Of a DNA stretch of 64,000 bases, positions 46,763 through 55,442 are shown in pieces (the stretch's first letter is position 1; each line of letters starts with the position of its first letter). The position numbers and the translations under genes were made by a program. The DNA comes from an uncultured Odoribacter sp. (GTDB lineage Bacteria; Bacteroidota; Bacteroidia; Bacteroidales; Marinifilaceae). The DNA is taken from NCBI GenBank assembly GCA_944321165.1, contig CALUKE010000001.1, positions 186,001-250,000 on the forward strand. Reading direction: 5' to 3'. The notes under the pieces are model-generated. The model saw only the letters and a list, made by a program, of their open reading frames with translations, was not told the DNA's origin and searched no databases.

Positions 46763-46808
46763 TTTCGGGAGACGGGAGTCTAAATCATCCTGTCTCCCGA
46801 AATTTTTT
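46763..46808 (+). terminator. Terminator after the transglutaminase-like pair
   Basis: TTTCGGGAGAC (46763-46773) pairs with GTCTCCCGAAA (46792-46802), followed by six T residues. Confidence 0.9.
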
Positions 46809-46868
46809 CAATCATTTCTTGCTACTATTTATTCTTTCTAAACCTATTTATATTCGGGTGAATTTCGC

Positions 46869-46876
46869 TATTTTTG
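46869..46876 (+). promoter_or_regulatory. Patatin gene promoter, -7 element
   Basis: TATTTTTG matches TAnnTTTG, 57 bases before ATG 46934, with TTTA (46847-46850) as a possible -33 box 18 bases upstream. Confidence 0.5.
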
Positions 46877-46933
46877 ACAAACCAAAACCCCGTCTTCAAA
46901 TTTTCGTACAATTGATCATAAAATTTAGAATTC

Positions 46934-47725
46934 ATGAATACACATCCTTCCTATCGTTTGGGATTAGTTCTTGGTGGCGGCGGTGCCCGCGGATTTGCCC
47001 ACATCGGTGTATTACAGACCCTGTATGATGCCGGTATCCGGCCGGATATCATTTCCGGAACCAGTGCTGGAGCAATCATCGGCTCCATGATCGCCGCCGG
47101 TCATACCCCACAGGAATGCCTGGAATTTTTCCTGAAAAAGAACATATTGCATTTTGCCCGACCGACCATGTCGAAAAAAGGAATTATGACCTTAAACAAC
47201 CTGGAAGAACGCCTGACCGACTTTTTAAAAGTAAGAACATTCGAAGAACTGAAGACCCCGCTGGTCATTACCGCCAGTGACATCAACAAAGGGATACCGG
47301 TACATTTCGAACAAGGGGAACTGATTCCCTGTATCATCGCCTCCTGCTCCATTCCGGTCGTTTTTACCCCCCGTGAAATCAAGCAAACCGAATATGTAGA
47401 CGGTGGTGTCTTCATGAACCTGCCGGTCCGCCCCATTCGAAAACGATGTGAAAAAATCATTGCCGTAGAAATCAACTCCATCGATACTTCTGAAAAAATC
47501 ACCAACATGATCGATATGGCCATTCGGTCTTTTCATCTGGGATTGGCACGCAACACCGACATCGACCGAAACATGTGCGATATTTTTATCGCCCCCCAGG
47601 ACATGACCAAATACAACATTTTCAATCTGGATCACATCCAGGAAATCTACCAGGCCGGGTACGATACGGCCACCCGTATCCTCAAAAATTCCGTACTGCA
47701 GGTATCCAATCAGACTCCAGCCTGA
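46934..47725 (+). CDS. Patatin-like phospholipase (RssA/YchK type)
   Basis: The 263-residue protein has all patatin motifs: the oxyanion loop GGGGARGFAHIG (14-25), the nucleophile serine in GTSAG (42-46) and the aspartate in DGG (155-157). It is a serine/aspartate-dyad lipid acyl hydrolase. No signal peptide or beta-barrel is present, so it is a soluble cytoplasmic type. The 3' end overlaps the convergent MATE gene by 16 bases, leaving no room for a terminator. The lipid substrate is not known. Confidence 0.92.
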   Translation: MNTHPSYRLGLVLGGGGARGFAHIGVLQTLYDAGIRPDIISGTSAGAIIGSMIAAGHTPQECLEFFLKKNILHFARPTMSKKGIMTLNNLEERLTDFLKVRTFEELKTPLVITASDINKGIPVHFEQGELIPCIIASCSIPVVFTPREIKQTEYVDGGVFMNLPVRPIRKRCEKIIAVEINSIDTSEKITNMIDMAIRSFHLGLARNTDIDRNMCDIFIAPQDMTKYNIFNLDHIQEIYQAGYDTATRILKNSVLQVSNQTPA

Positions 47726-49092
47726 GCAACCTTTTCATGCTCCTCTACGGGAGATTTCAAGGTCTTTAATCTGCGGTAAACATAGATAAAAGCAGGCACC
47801 AGAAACAGGTCTGCCGCAACCCAAGCCGTCGGATCACCGAAACAAACGGCCAGATAACCGAATGCCGGCACCGCATATATACTGACCAGTGTCCGCGCGA
47901 TCATTTCAGAAACACCGGAAAGCATGGCCAAATTGGTATATCCGGCCCCTTGAATCGTATAACGCAAAATACACAACATCCCCAGACAGGGAAAGAAATA
48001 AGAAGAAATATGTAAAAACAACTCCGTATCCTGCAAAATTTCCGTTTCAGCAACATCTACAAACAGCAAAGCAAGGGTTTTGGCGCCAAACATCAAAATG
48101 ATAAAGGTAATAAAAGCATAAACCAGCATCATCATTCCGCTGACTTTAATACCCTCCCAAATCCTTTTGGGTTTTCCGGCTCCGTAATTCTGACCGCAAT
48201 AAGTCGCCATGGCAATCCCCAGACTTTCAAACGGACAGATAAAGAACATCTTGATACGCATGGCAGATGTGAAAGCAGCGACACAAGCCGTACCCAAAGC
48301 ATTATTGGCACTTTGCAACATGATACTGCCGATTGCCGTAATGGAAAACTGCAAGCCCATCGGAACTCCAATACTCAGTAAAGTCTTGGCCAATCGAAAT
48401 TGAAAATGCCGTTCTTTCGCCTCTCCTTTCAATATTTGAAAATGCCGGTACATATAGAGATAACACAGGAAAGCCGATACCCCCTGTGAAAAAACGGTAG
48501 CAATAGCCGCTCCCAAAACACCCCATTTCAATACCAAAATACAAAACAGGTCCAATACAATATTCAAAACGGTCGAAAACAATAAAAACCAAAAGGGAGT
48601 TTTGCTGTCACCCAAAGCCCGGATGATACTGGACAAAAGATTGTAAAGAAAAGTACAGGGAACTCCGATGAATGTAACCAATAAATAAGCATAGGCTCCG
48701 TCGAAAATATTCTCCGGTGTCTGCATGATTCTCAAAATATCAGCGCAATAAATACTGGTCAACAGAGCAATGGCCAGCGACATTCCCAATGAAAGACGCA
48801 GACTGACAGCCACATAACGTCGCATCATACTGTAATCCCGTGCCCCGAATTTTTGAGCAACCGGAATACCGAATCCACAACTGCAGCCATTGCAGAATCC
48901 CAGAATCAGAAATATCACAGAACTGCTGGCGCCGACAGCCGCCAATGCGTTTATACCCAAAAACTTGCCTACAATGGCAGCATCAACCAGCGAATAGGTT
49001 TGTTGCAGTAAATTACCCAAAAGCAAGGGCATTGTAAAATTGAAAATAAGTGGCAGCGCAGGCCCTGCTGTCATCTCTCTGGAATTCGCCAT
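47710..49092 (-). CDS. MATE-family multidrug/Na+ antiporter
   Basis: The 460-residue protein has 12 predicted membrane segments in two MatE halves. The start has the typical PLLLGNLLQQTYSLVDAAIVGKFLG segment and the second half repeats the fold after about residue 235. It exports cationic or lipophilic compounds with Na+ or H+ return, in the inner membrane. Substrates cannot be inferred. It is convergent with the patatin gene, and 19 bases separate its start from the next gene upstream. Confidence 0.93.
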   Translation of the reverse strand: MANSREMTAGPALPLIFNFTMPLLLGNLLQQTYSLVDAAIVGKFLGINALAAVGASSSVIFLILGFCNGCSCGFGIPVAQKFGARDYSMMRRYVAVSLRLSLGMSLAIALLTSIYCADILRIMQTPENIFDGAYAYLLVTFIGVPCTFLYNLLSSIIRALGDSKTPFWFLLFSTVLNIVLDLFCILVLKWGVLGAAIATVFSQGVSAFLCYLYMYRHFQILKGEAKERHFQFRLAKTLLSIGVPMGLQFSITAIGSIMLQSANNALGTACVAAFTSAMRIKMFFICPFESLGIAMATYCGQNYGAGKPKRIWEGIKVSGMMMLVYAFITFIILMFGAKTLALLFVDVAETEILQDTELFLHISSYFFPCLGMLCILRYTIQGAGYTNLAMLSGVSEMIARTLVSIYAVPAFGYLAVCFGDPTAWVAADLFLVPAFIYVYRRLKTLKSPVEEHEKVAQAGV

Positions 49093-49111
49093 ACCTTATT
49101 TCAAAAGCCAA

Positions 49112-49885
49112 TTATTGTATTTTCTCACGAATCTTCTCTACAATTCGTCCATTTCCAGCCACAATCGAGATTCCGCGTCCTTCCCGGAAACGGCAGACGA
49201 TCCCTCCGGCTTCCTGTACAATCAAAGCTCCGGCACACATATCCCAAGGCTGTAAAGCCAGCTCCCAATATCCATCCAGCCAACCGGCAGCCACCCCACA
49301 CAAATCGTAAGCAGCCGACCCCATTCGCCGGACACCGCGAATAGAAGGCAATATAGCAGCCAGATTCGAAGCATTATTATCCGGATTTACATCTTTATCA
49401 TATGGAAAACCGGTTGCCAGTACAGAATGAGCCAAATCCGTCTTTTCCGCTACTCGAATAGGGTCCCCGTTAAAGCAGGCCCCCTCCCCTTTCAAAGCTG
49501 TATACAATTCCTGCAGGTAAGGAGCATAGACCACACCCAACAAAGTTTCCTCCCGGTATTGCAGAGCAATGGAAACGGTAAATACCGGCAAACCCTGGCT
49601 ATAGTTGTTCGTTCCATCCAAAGGATCGATAACCCAACGATATGCCGCCGTCCCGGCATGAGCGCCGCTTTCCTCTCCCAAAACAGCATGTCCGGGGAAA
49701 TGGGTCTGGATCTTATCCAGTAAAAATGCTTCGCTCTCTTTATCCGCTCTGGTCACCACATCGTAGACATTCGATTTCGTCTGTATACCCAAATCTTTCC
49801 CCCGGAAATAAGAAAGCTGTATATCTCCTACCTCTTTCGCCCAACGAATCACAAGTTCCAATACCTGCTTCAAATCCATATCCAT
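49112..49885 (-). CDS. Inositol monophosphatase-family protein
   Basis: From ATG 49885 the protein has 257 residues. The metal-binding motifs of the family are present: GEESG, then DPLDGTNNYSQG (the WIDPLDGTxN signature) and WDMCAGALIVQEAGG near the C-terminus. It hydrolyses inositol or related sugar phosphates; bacterial members may act on adenosine 3',5'-bisphosphate. The open frame reaches 49942 but would overlap the upstream gene by 20 bases. ATG 49879 is also possible. Confidence 0.9.
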   Translation of the reverse strand: MDMDLKQVLELVIRWAKEVGDIQLSYFRGKDLGIQTKSNVYDVVTRADKESEAFLLDKIQTHFPGHAVLGEESGAHAGTAAYRWVIDPLDGTNNYSQGLPVFTVSIALQYREETLLGVVYAPYLQELYTALKGEGACFNGDPIRVAEKTDLAHSVLATGFPYDKDVNPDNNASNLAAILPSIRGVRRMGSAAYDLCGVAAGWLDGYWELALQPWDMCAGALIVQEAGGIVCRFREGRGISIVAGNGRIVEKIREKIQ

Positions 49886-49922
49886 ACTACTTAGATTTTG
49901 CCATTCAACATTCAAATTCTGC

Positions 49923-50762
49923 TCACAAAACAATCGGAACATCGGTCCACTGTCCTTTTTCCAATTGTCTGACAGAACAATATCCGGCCTTTAATAAGGC
50001 TTTTAAAGCCTCCGGACGACCGGCATTGATAAGATTCGGACGATGAGCATCCGAATTCACCAGCACAGGAATCTTCAATTCCCGAAGGTATGTAAAATGA
50101 CGGACATCCGGGAAAAAACACCCTTTCGCCTCATAAGCCTTTGTATTGATTTCCACCATTATGTTTTTTTCCGCTATCAGCGAAAAATATTCCCGGAGCA
50201 TCCGCACAAACCACTCCTGCTCATAAATAGAGGGATCACACATACTGGCATTATAGGAGATTTTATCTGCATGTCCGACAAAATCAAATCCCCCTTCTTC
50301 GACCATCTGCATGGCTGCCGTAAAATAGCATGTGACCATCTTTCGCAAGTTGCCCCTAAAATATTTCGCCAGTAAATCCCGGAAATTTTCCAAACCGGTA
50401 TCCGTATCGATGATCTCTCCCCCTTCCGTATAGATCAGATGAACGGAACCGATCCGATAATCAAGGGGTAATTCCTGAAAATATGACATGGCCGGATTTT
50501 GTCTTTCATTCAGGTAATCAATCTCCAGGCCAGCATACAGTTCGATCTGTCCGGCGTATTTTTGTTTCAACCGTTCAATCTCCTGCAAATAATCCGCTAC
50601 CTTTTCCGCTTTCAAGGTCCAACAGGTATCAAACGGCAGCGGAGCATGGGAAGAAATTCCATAAGCTGTAAAACCGGCTTCAACCGCCGATTTTACAAAA
50701 TCTTCCATCGGAGCCTTCCCGTCACAGAAAGAACAATGGCTATGATAATTGGTCAAATTCAT
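49923..50762 (-). CDS. PHP-type histidinol-phosphatase
   Basis: The 279-residue protein is a PHP-superfamily phosphatase with the metal-binding histidines in NYHSHCSFCDG (5-15), GISSHAP, and a late NSDAHRP. The segment FVGHADKISY supports the HisK/YtvP type, which removes phosphate from histidinol phosphate. No other his genes are nearby, so a role in histidine synthesis is probable but unproven. It lies 13 bases after argS and 37 bases before the inositol-phosphatase-like gene, forming a run. Confidence 0.87.
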   Translation of the reverse strand: MNLTNYHSHCSFCDGKAPMEDFVKSAVEAGFTAYGISSHAPLPFDTCWTLKAEKVADYLQEIERLKQKYAGQIELYAGLEIDYLNERQNPAMSYFQELPLDYRIGSVHLIYTEGGEIIDTDTGLENFRDLLAKYFRGNLRKMVTCYFTAAMQMVEEGGFDFVGHADKISYNASMCDPSIYEQEWFVRMLREYFSLIAEKNIMVEINTKAYEAKGCFFPDVRHFTYLRELKIPVLVNSDAHRPNLINAGRPEALKALLKAGYCSVRQLEKGQWTDVPIVL

Positions 50763-50775
50763 GCTTTCGAATCGA

Positions 50776-52566
50776 TCACATCCGTTCTGGCATCTCTATT
50801 CCTAGCATACCCATGGCATTCTGAATCGCAATTCCGCACTCCTTCGCCAGCAACAGACGGAAATTCCTTACAGTCGTATTCTCCTCCTTCAAAATGGAGA
50901 AATCATGATAGAATTGATTGAATTCCTTGGCCAGATCGTAAGAATAGTTTGCCAACAAAGCCGGACTGTAAGTCGCACCCGCCTCCTTCACGACATCGGG
51001 TAATTTGGCCAATAACTTGATCAAATCCTGCTCCTTGTCGGAAATCGGAATATGTATGTCCGCTACCTGCGGTTCGGCGCCGATTTCTGCAGCTTTCCGC
51101 AATACGGACTGTATCCGGGCATAGGTATATTGTATAAACGGACCGGTATTTCCATTGAAATCTATCGACTCTTTCGGATTGAACATCATGGTCTTTTTGG
51201 GATCGACTTTCAAAATAAAGTACTTCAAAGCCCCCAAAGCAACCTTTCGATAAACGTCTTCGGCTTCCGCTTCGGAATATCCCTCCAATTTCCCCAATTC
51301 CTTCGACATTTCCCGAGCCGTATGAATCATTTCAGCCATCAGATCGTCCGCATCGACCACAGTTCCTTCCCGCGACTTCATTTTCCCTTCAGGCAATTCC
51401 ACCATTCCATAAGACAAATGCCGAATTTTACGAGCCCATGGGAAACCCAGTTTTTCACAAATCAGGGAAAGGACCTGAAAATGGTAATTCTGCTCGTTTC
51501 CGACGACATAAATCATTTCGTCCATATCGAATTCATTGAAACGTTCATAAGCCGTTCCGATATCCTGTGTCATATAGACCGAGGTTCCATCGTCCCGCAA
51601 CAACAGTTTATGATCCAGACCGTCTCCGGTCAGATCAGCCCACACACTACCGCTCTCTTTCCGATAGAGGACCCCATCGGCCAGGCCTTTCAACACAATG
51701 TCCCGGCCTTTTTTATAAGTTTGCGACTCAAAATAAACCTTATCAAATCCGACTCCCATCAAACGGTAGGTTTCATCAAAACCCTTCAATACCCAATCAT
51801 TCATCGTACGCCACAACTGGACGGTTTCCTCATCACCGGCTTCCCATTTGCGCAGCATCTCCTGAGCTTCCAGCAAAATCGGCGCCTTCTTCTTCGCTTC
51901 CTCTTCCTCCAGTCCCTCATTTTCCATCAATTGTTTGACTTCTGCCTTATATTCTTTATCAAAACGAACATAATAATCTCCCACAAAATGATCGCCCTTC
52001 GTGCCGGTTGATTCAGGAGTAGCACCCTGTGCAAATTTTTTCCAGGCAATCATGCTTTTACAAATATGGATTCCCCGATCGTTCACCAAATTTACCATCC
52101 GGACCTCATGACCGTTGGCTTTTTGAATCTCCGATACCGACCACCCCAGCAAATTATTCCGAATATGTCCCAAATGCAACGGTTTGTTGGTATTCGGAGA
52201 AGAATATTCGATCATATAGGAATGTCCGCTCTTTTCCTGCACATATCCATATCTGGGGACTTGAGCAACTTCGTTTAACACTTCCAACCAATAAGCGGAT
52301 GAAATTTCGATATTCAAGAAACCTTTAACAACATTATAATCTTTGATTTCCTCTATATGCTGTTTCAAATATTCTCCCAATTCCTTAGCAGTTTCTTCCG
52401 GAGACTTTTTTGAAAACCGAGTAAACGGAAATACAACCACCGTTAAATCTCCGGCAAACTCTTTTCGGGTTGCCTGCAATTGAACTTTATCCGCCTCCAC
52501 ATCCGTGCCATAACAATGTTTTACAGCTTCTATCACTTTGGAGGTCAACAAACTTTCTATGCTCAT
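50776..52566 (-). CDS. argS: Arginyl-tRNA synthetase
   Basis: The 596-residue class I synthetase attaches arginine to its tRNA. It has the N-terminal additional domain (about 1-90), the HIGH-type motif PLHLGHIRN (about 131-139), and the MKSREGTVV segment that replaces KMSKS. The C-terminal DALR anticodon-binding domain ends with the family's M-P-E-R-M tail. A promoter candidate precedes it, and it leads the argS-PHP-inositol phosphatase run. Confidence 0.97.
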   Translation of the reverse strand: MSIESLLTSKVIEAVKHCYGTDVEADKVQLQATRKEFAGDLTVVVFPFTRFSKKSPEETAKELGEYLKQHIEEIKDYNVVKGFLNIEISSAYWLEVLNEVAQVPRYGYVQEKSGHSYMIEYSSPNTNKPLHLGHIRNNLLGWSVSEIQKANGHEVRMVNLVNDRGIHICKSMIAWKKFAQGATPESTGTKGDHFVGDYYVRFDKEYKAEVKQLMENEGLEEEEAKKKAPILLEAQEMLRKWEAGDEETVQLWRTMNDWVLKGFDETYRLMGVGFDKVYFESQTYKKGRDIVLKGLADGVLYRKESGSVWADLTGDGLDHKLLLRDDGTSVYMTQDIGTAYERFNEFDMDEMIYVVGNEQNYHFQVLSLICEKLGFPWARKIRHLSYGMVELPEGKMKSREGTVVDADDLMAEMIHTAREMSKELGKLEGYSEAEAEDVYRKVALGALKYFILKVDPKKTMMFNPKESIDFNGNTGPFIQYTYARIQSVLRKAAEIGAEPQVADIHIPISDKEQDLIKLLAKLPDVVKEAGATYSPALLANYSYDLAKEFNQFYHDFSILKEENTTVRNFRLLLAKECGIAIQNAMGMLGIEMPERM

Positions 52567-52597
52567 ATCATTCTGACTATTAATTTTTCACCAAGGG

Positions 52598-52605
52598 CAA
52601 AAATA
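52598..52605 (-). promoter_or_regulatory. argS promoter, -7 element
   Basis: Minus-strand TATTTTTG matches TAnnTTTG, 32 bases before the argS start. Confidence 0.5.
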
Positions 52606-52669
52606 CAATAAATTTGTGAAAGGTGTACGATTCTGGCCTACTTTGCTTTTCCATCCAAGTACATTTTCA

Positions 52670-52677
52670 TAATTTTG
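52670..52677 (+). promoter_or_regulatory. mscS promoter, -7 element
   Basis: TAATTTTG matches TAnnTTTG, 32 bases before ATG 52710. TTTT (52647-52650), 19 bases upstream, may be the -33 box. It lies downstream of the GTG at 52623, which makes that start unlikely. Confidence 0.55.
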
Positions 52678-52709
52678 TCTCGTTGCAAACATTTAATTTC
52701 ATATATATC

Positions 52710-53546
52710 ATGGAAAACAACTTATCCACCATGTCTTTAGACACCCTCATCTCCAAAGTGATTGATCTCAGCGTTTGGCTCGGAGCCAGACTATTAGTAG
52801 CTGCCATTGTTTTCATCATTGGGCGCTGGCTGATCAAAAAACTGAAGCATTGGGTCAATGCCTTAATGATCAAACGTGAAATCGAAGCTTCATTGGCAAC
52901 TTTCATCAGAAGTCTGGTGAGTATTACCTTGAATTTCACTTTTGTCATTTTACTGATCAGTATTTTAGGCATCAATACCAGTTCATTCATTGCTCTCTTC
53001 GCCTCTGCCGGAGTTGCCATCGGTATGGCATTGAGCGGCACTCTGCAAAATTTTGCCGGAGGGGTCATGATTCTATTGTTCAAACCATTCAAAGTAGGCG
53101 ACTATATAGAGGCACAAGGCCAGGCCGGTACCATCAAGGAAATTCAGATTTTCAACACCCTGATCACGACTCCGGATAATAAAATCATCATTATTCCTAA
53201 CGGAGGATTGTCCACGGGTATTACCACGAACTATTCCAAAGAATCCAAACGAAGAGTCGACTGGGTGTTCGGCATTGCCTACGGAGACAGCTATGACAAA
53301 GCCAAAAGTGTTCTCAGCCGACTCTTGGACAGCGACTCCCGCATTCTGAAAGATCCCAATTATTTCATCGCCCTAAAAACACTTAATTCAAGTTCGGTAG
53401 ACATCGTTGTGCGGGCCTGGACAAAAATGGAAGATTATTGGGATGTCTATTTTGACATGAACGAGAAAGTATACAAAACCTTTGCGGAAGAAAATCTCAG
53501 CATCCCATTTCCACAAATGGATGTACATCTTTACCGCGAATCCTGA
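52710..53546 (+). CDS. mscS: MscS-family small-conductance mechanosensitive channel
   Basis: From ATG 52710 the protein has 278 residues, close to E. coli MscS. Three membrane segments occur at about 20-40, 60-82 and 88-120. TM3 has the glycine/alanine-rich pore pattern ASAGVAIGMALSGTLQNFAGG. The beta domain with FKVGDYIE and the alpha-beta C-terminal domain follow, ending FPQMDVHLYRES. It opens when the membrane stretches during osmotic downshock. It is monocistronic or shares its message with the next gene, 63 bases on. Confidence 0.94.
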   Translation: MENNLSTMSLDTLISKVIDLSVWLGARLLVAAIVFIIGRWLIKKLKHWVNALMIKREIEASLATFIRSLVSITLNFTFVILLISILGINTSSFIALFASAGVAIGMALSGTLQNFAGGVMILLFKPFKVGDYIEAQGQAGTIKEIQIFNTLITTPDNKIIIIPNGGLSTGITTNYSKESKRRVDWVFGIAYGDSYDKAKSVLSRLLDSDSRILKDPNYFIALKTLNSSSVDIVVRAWTKMEDYWDVYFDMNEKVYKTFAEENLSIPFPQMDVHLYRES

Positions 53547-53609
53547 TCCGAACCAAACCTTATCGGCTTTTTTTCGTTGAAATAACTGTAAAATTTAAAA
53601 TTTATAGTT

Positions 53610-54158
53610 ATGGAAACGACAGAAACTTATTCTATCTCCCACCGTCACTGGTGGGTCATGCTGATCATCGGTATTCTCTCCATCCTTTGCGGGATATGGG
53701 TATTCAGAAATCCGGTGGAGTCTTATTTTGCCCTGGCCGTTTATTTCAGCATCATGTTCATTTTTTACGGAATCGGTGAAATCATCAACGCCTTTGCCAA
53801 TCAACGCTACCGTAACTGGGGCTGGGGATTGGCAGTCGGTATTCTTGATCTGCTCGTCGGTTTCCTTTTGATAGGCAATTTAGCCTGGGCAGCCGATCTG
53901 CTTCCCTTTGTTGCCGGTTTTATGCTGATGTTCGTAGGCATCAGTTTCATCGGTCAATCGGGTCAAATGAAAAGTTTACATCTATCCCACTGGGGATGGG
54001 TATTAACCGGCGGTATTCTCACCCTGATCTTTGCCTTTCTGATTATATTCCATCCGCTCTTCGGCATTTTCAATCTCATTGTCTGGACCGGATTAGCTTT
54101 CATCTTTGGAGGGCTGTCGGCTGTCCTTTATGCCATCAGTTTAAAAAGGCCGGAATAA
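53610..54158 (+). CDS. HdeD-like (DUF308) membrane protein
   Basis: The 182-residue protein has six short membrane segments in three repeats of the HdeD family, each with a GI-SI-CG or DLLVGFLL-like pattern. E. coli HdeD is linked to acid resistance at high cell density, but the biochemical role is unknown. It follows the MscS gene and both may respond to envelope stress; this link is inferred from position only. A clear terminator follows. Confidence 0.87.
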   Translation: METTETYSISHRHWWVMLIIGILSILCGIWVFRNPVESYFALAVYFSIMFIFYGIGEIINAFANQRYRNWGWGLAVGILDLLVGFLLIGNLAWAADLLPFVAGFMLMFVGISFIGQSGQMKSLHLSHWGWVLTGGILTLIFAFLIIFHPLFGIFNLIVWTGLAFIFGGLSAVLYAISLKRPE

Positions 54159-54167
54159 ACTCTTTCC

Positions 54168-54202
54168 TGTAACAGTCTGAAACATCGGACTGTTACATTT
54201 TT
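54168..54202 (+). terminator. Terminator after the HdeD-like gene
   Basis: TGTAACAGTC (54168-54177) pairs with GACTGTTACA (54188-54197) around a 10-base loop and is followed by five T residues. Confidence 0.9.
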
Positions 54203-54219
54203 ATTCCAATCCATTGAAC

Positions 54220-54540
54220 TTACAATAAATAATGAGTTAGAAACGAAATAAATGCACCGACAACGATCGATGCCAATAGCAAGGGGAATGCACAACGGGA
54301 ACAACCTCTTCCACAAGCAATGACTAACGGCAAAGCCAATGCTGCCGATACAACCATGCCTTTCCACCACCACTGCGTCCAAGGCAAATGCATATGCATA
54401 ATGACATAAGGCATCATTAAAAACAGGACAAAAGTCGCCAAAAGCGTATATTTATCCGCCTTTTTCTTTAAAAGAGGAATCATACCGATAAATGCCGATA
54501 CCAAACCAATCAAAATAATTGTCAGATAAGTCCTCATCAC
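54220..54540 (-). CDS. Small four-segment membrane protein of unknown function
   Basis: The 106-residue protein has four predicted membrane segments (about 5-24, 31-52, 60-80 and 84-104). The loop GRGCSRCAF contains two cysteines and the start of the second loop is lysine-rich (KKKADK). I do not recognise a family. It starts 8 bases after ispE and is probably translated from the same message. It is not a shadow frame: no gene lies opposite, and the hydrophobic pattern is regular. Confidence 0.7.
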   Translation of the reverse strand: MMRTYLTIILIGLVSAFIGMIPLLKKKADKYTLLATFVLFLMMPYVIMHMHLPWTQWWWKGMVVSAALALPLVIACGRGCSRCAFPLLLASIVVGAFISFLTHYLL

Positions 54541-54548
54541 TTTTCAAA

Positions 54549-55373
54549 TTATCGTAAAATATTTCCCTGCCATACAAAACAATCCGGGAAATCGAGCTTT
54601 ATTTCCCTTCCCTTTTCAAAAAGTCCATATAGAGCCGATCCACTTCCAGTCATACTGGCATATTCCGCTCCCTGCGCATACAATTGCTGTTTGATAGTTT
54701 CCAAAACCGGGTATTTTCGAAATATTCCCGCCTCGAAATCATTATACACCCGTGTTCTCCATTCTTTCACAGGCCATTGTCCAAGCTTTCGCAAATCAAA
54801 ATCAGCCGGTTTTGGAGTAATACCTGCATAGGCCTCCGGTGTAGAGACTCCAAAGGCAGGTTTTACCAAAACAATCCGGTAATCTGTCAAAGAGAGTTCT
54901 ATCTGTTCCATCAATTCGCCTTTTCCGGTTGCAAATACCGGACGATCTATCACAAAAAAGGCGCAGTCACTCCCCAAAGTTACAGCATATTCCAAAAGCT
55001 GCTGTTCGGAAAGATGCAATTCAAAAAACAGATTCAATGCTTTCAGCATAAAAGCGGCATCCGCCGATCCGCCACCCAATCCAGCCCCAAAAGGAATCAT
55101 TTTATGCAAATGAATCCGGATCGCCGGCAGATCATACTCCATAGCCAACAAACGATAAGCCTTTACGACCAGATTGGTATCGGATGTTCCTCCGATTTCT
55201 ATACCGGTATTTTCAAAACTGCAGCTTCCATTTTTCCCCTCTCCCCGAGTAAATTCCAAAATATCAGACAAATCCACCGGAAAAAAAACAGTCTCCAAAT
55301 TGTGAAATCCATCACTTCGTTTCGCTGTCACAAAGAGACCGATATTTATTTTTGCATGCGGAAAAACCACCAT
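54549..55373 (-). CDS. ispE: 4-diphosphocytidyl-2-C-methyl-D-erythritol kinase
   Basis: The 274-residue GHMP kinase phosphorylates CDP-methylerythritol in the MEP route to isoprenoids. The N-terminal AKINIGLFVTAKRSDGFHNL and the ATP loop PFGAGLGGGSADAAFML (about 93-109) are diagnostic. ASMTGSGSALYGLF forms the third GHMP motif. Length is normal. It has a well-matched promoter and is followed by the small membrane protein gene. No other MEP-pathway gene is in the window. Confidence 0.96.
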   Translation of the reverse strand: MVVFPHAKINIGLFVTAKRSDGFHNLETVFFPVDLSDILEFTRGEGKNGSCSFENTGIEIGGTSDTNLVVKAYRLLAMEYDLPAIRIHLHKMIPFGAGLGGGSADAAFMLKALNLFFELHLSEQQLLEYAVTLGSDCAFFVIDRPVFATGKGELMEQIELSLTDYRIVLVKPAFGVSTPEAYAGITPKPADFDLRKLGQWPVKEWRTRVYNDFEAGIFRKYPVLETIKQQLYAQGAEYASMTGSGSALYGLFEKGREIKLDFPDCFVWQGNILR

Positions 55374-55394
55374 AATTTAAACTTTACGATTCGA

Positions 55395-55426
55395 CAAAGA
55401 TATCTATTTTGCCATTTTTCCCCAAG
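55395..55426 (-). promoter_or_regulatory. ispE promoter
   Basis: Minus-strand CTTG (55423-55426), a 20-base spacer and TATCTTTG (55395-55402) fit the Bacteroidetes consensus. The -7 box ends 21 bases before the ispE ATG. Confidence 0.6.
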
Positions 55427-55442
55427 CAGCTCCACAGATATT

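Noticed and set aside
51052..52011. Plus-strand frame of 319 codons
   Set aside because: It is the antisense of argS; composition is rich in Phe, His, Arg and Ser as expected of a shadow frame.
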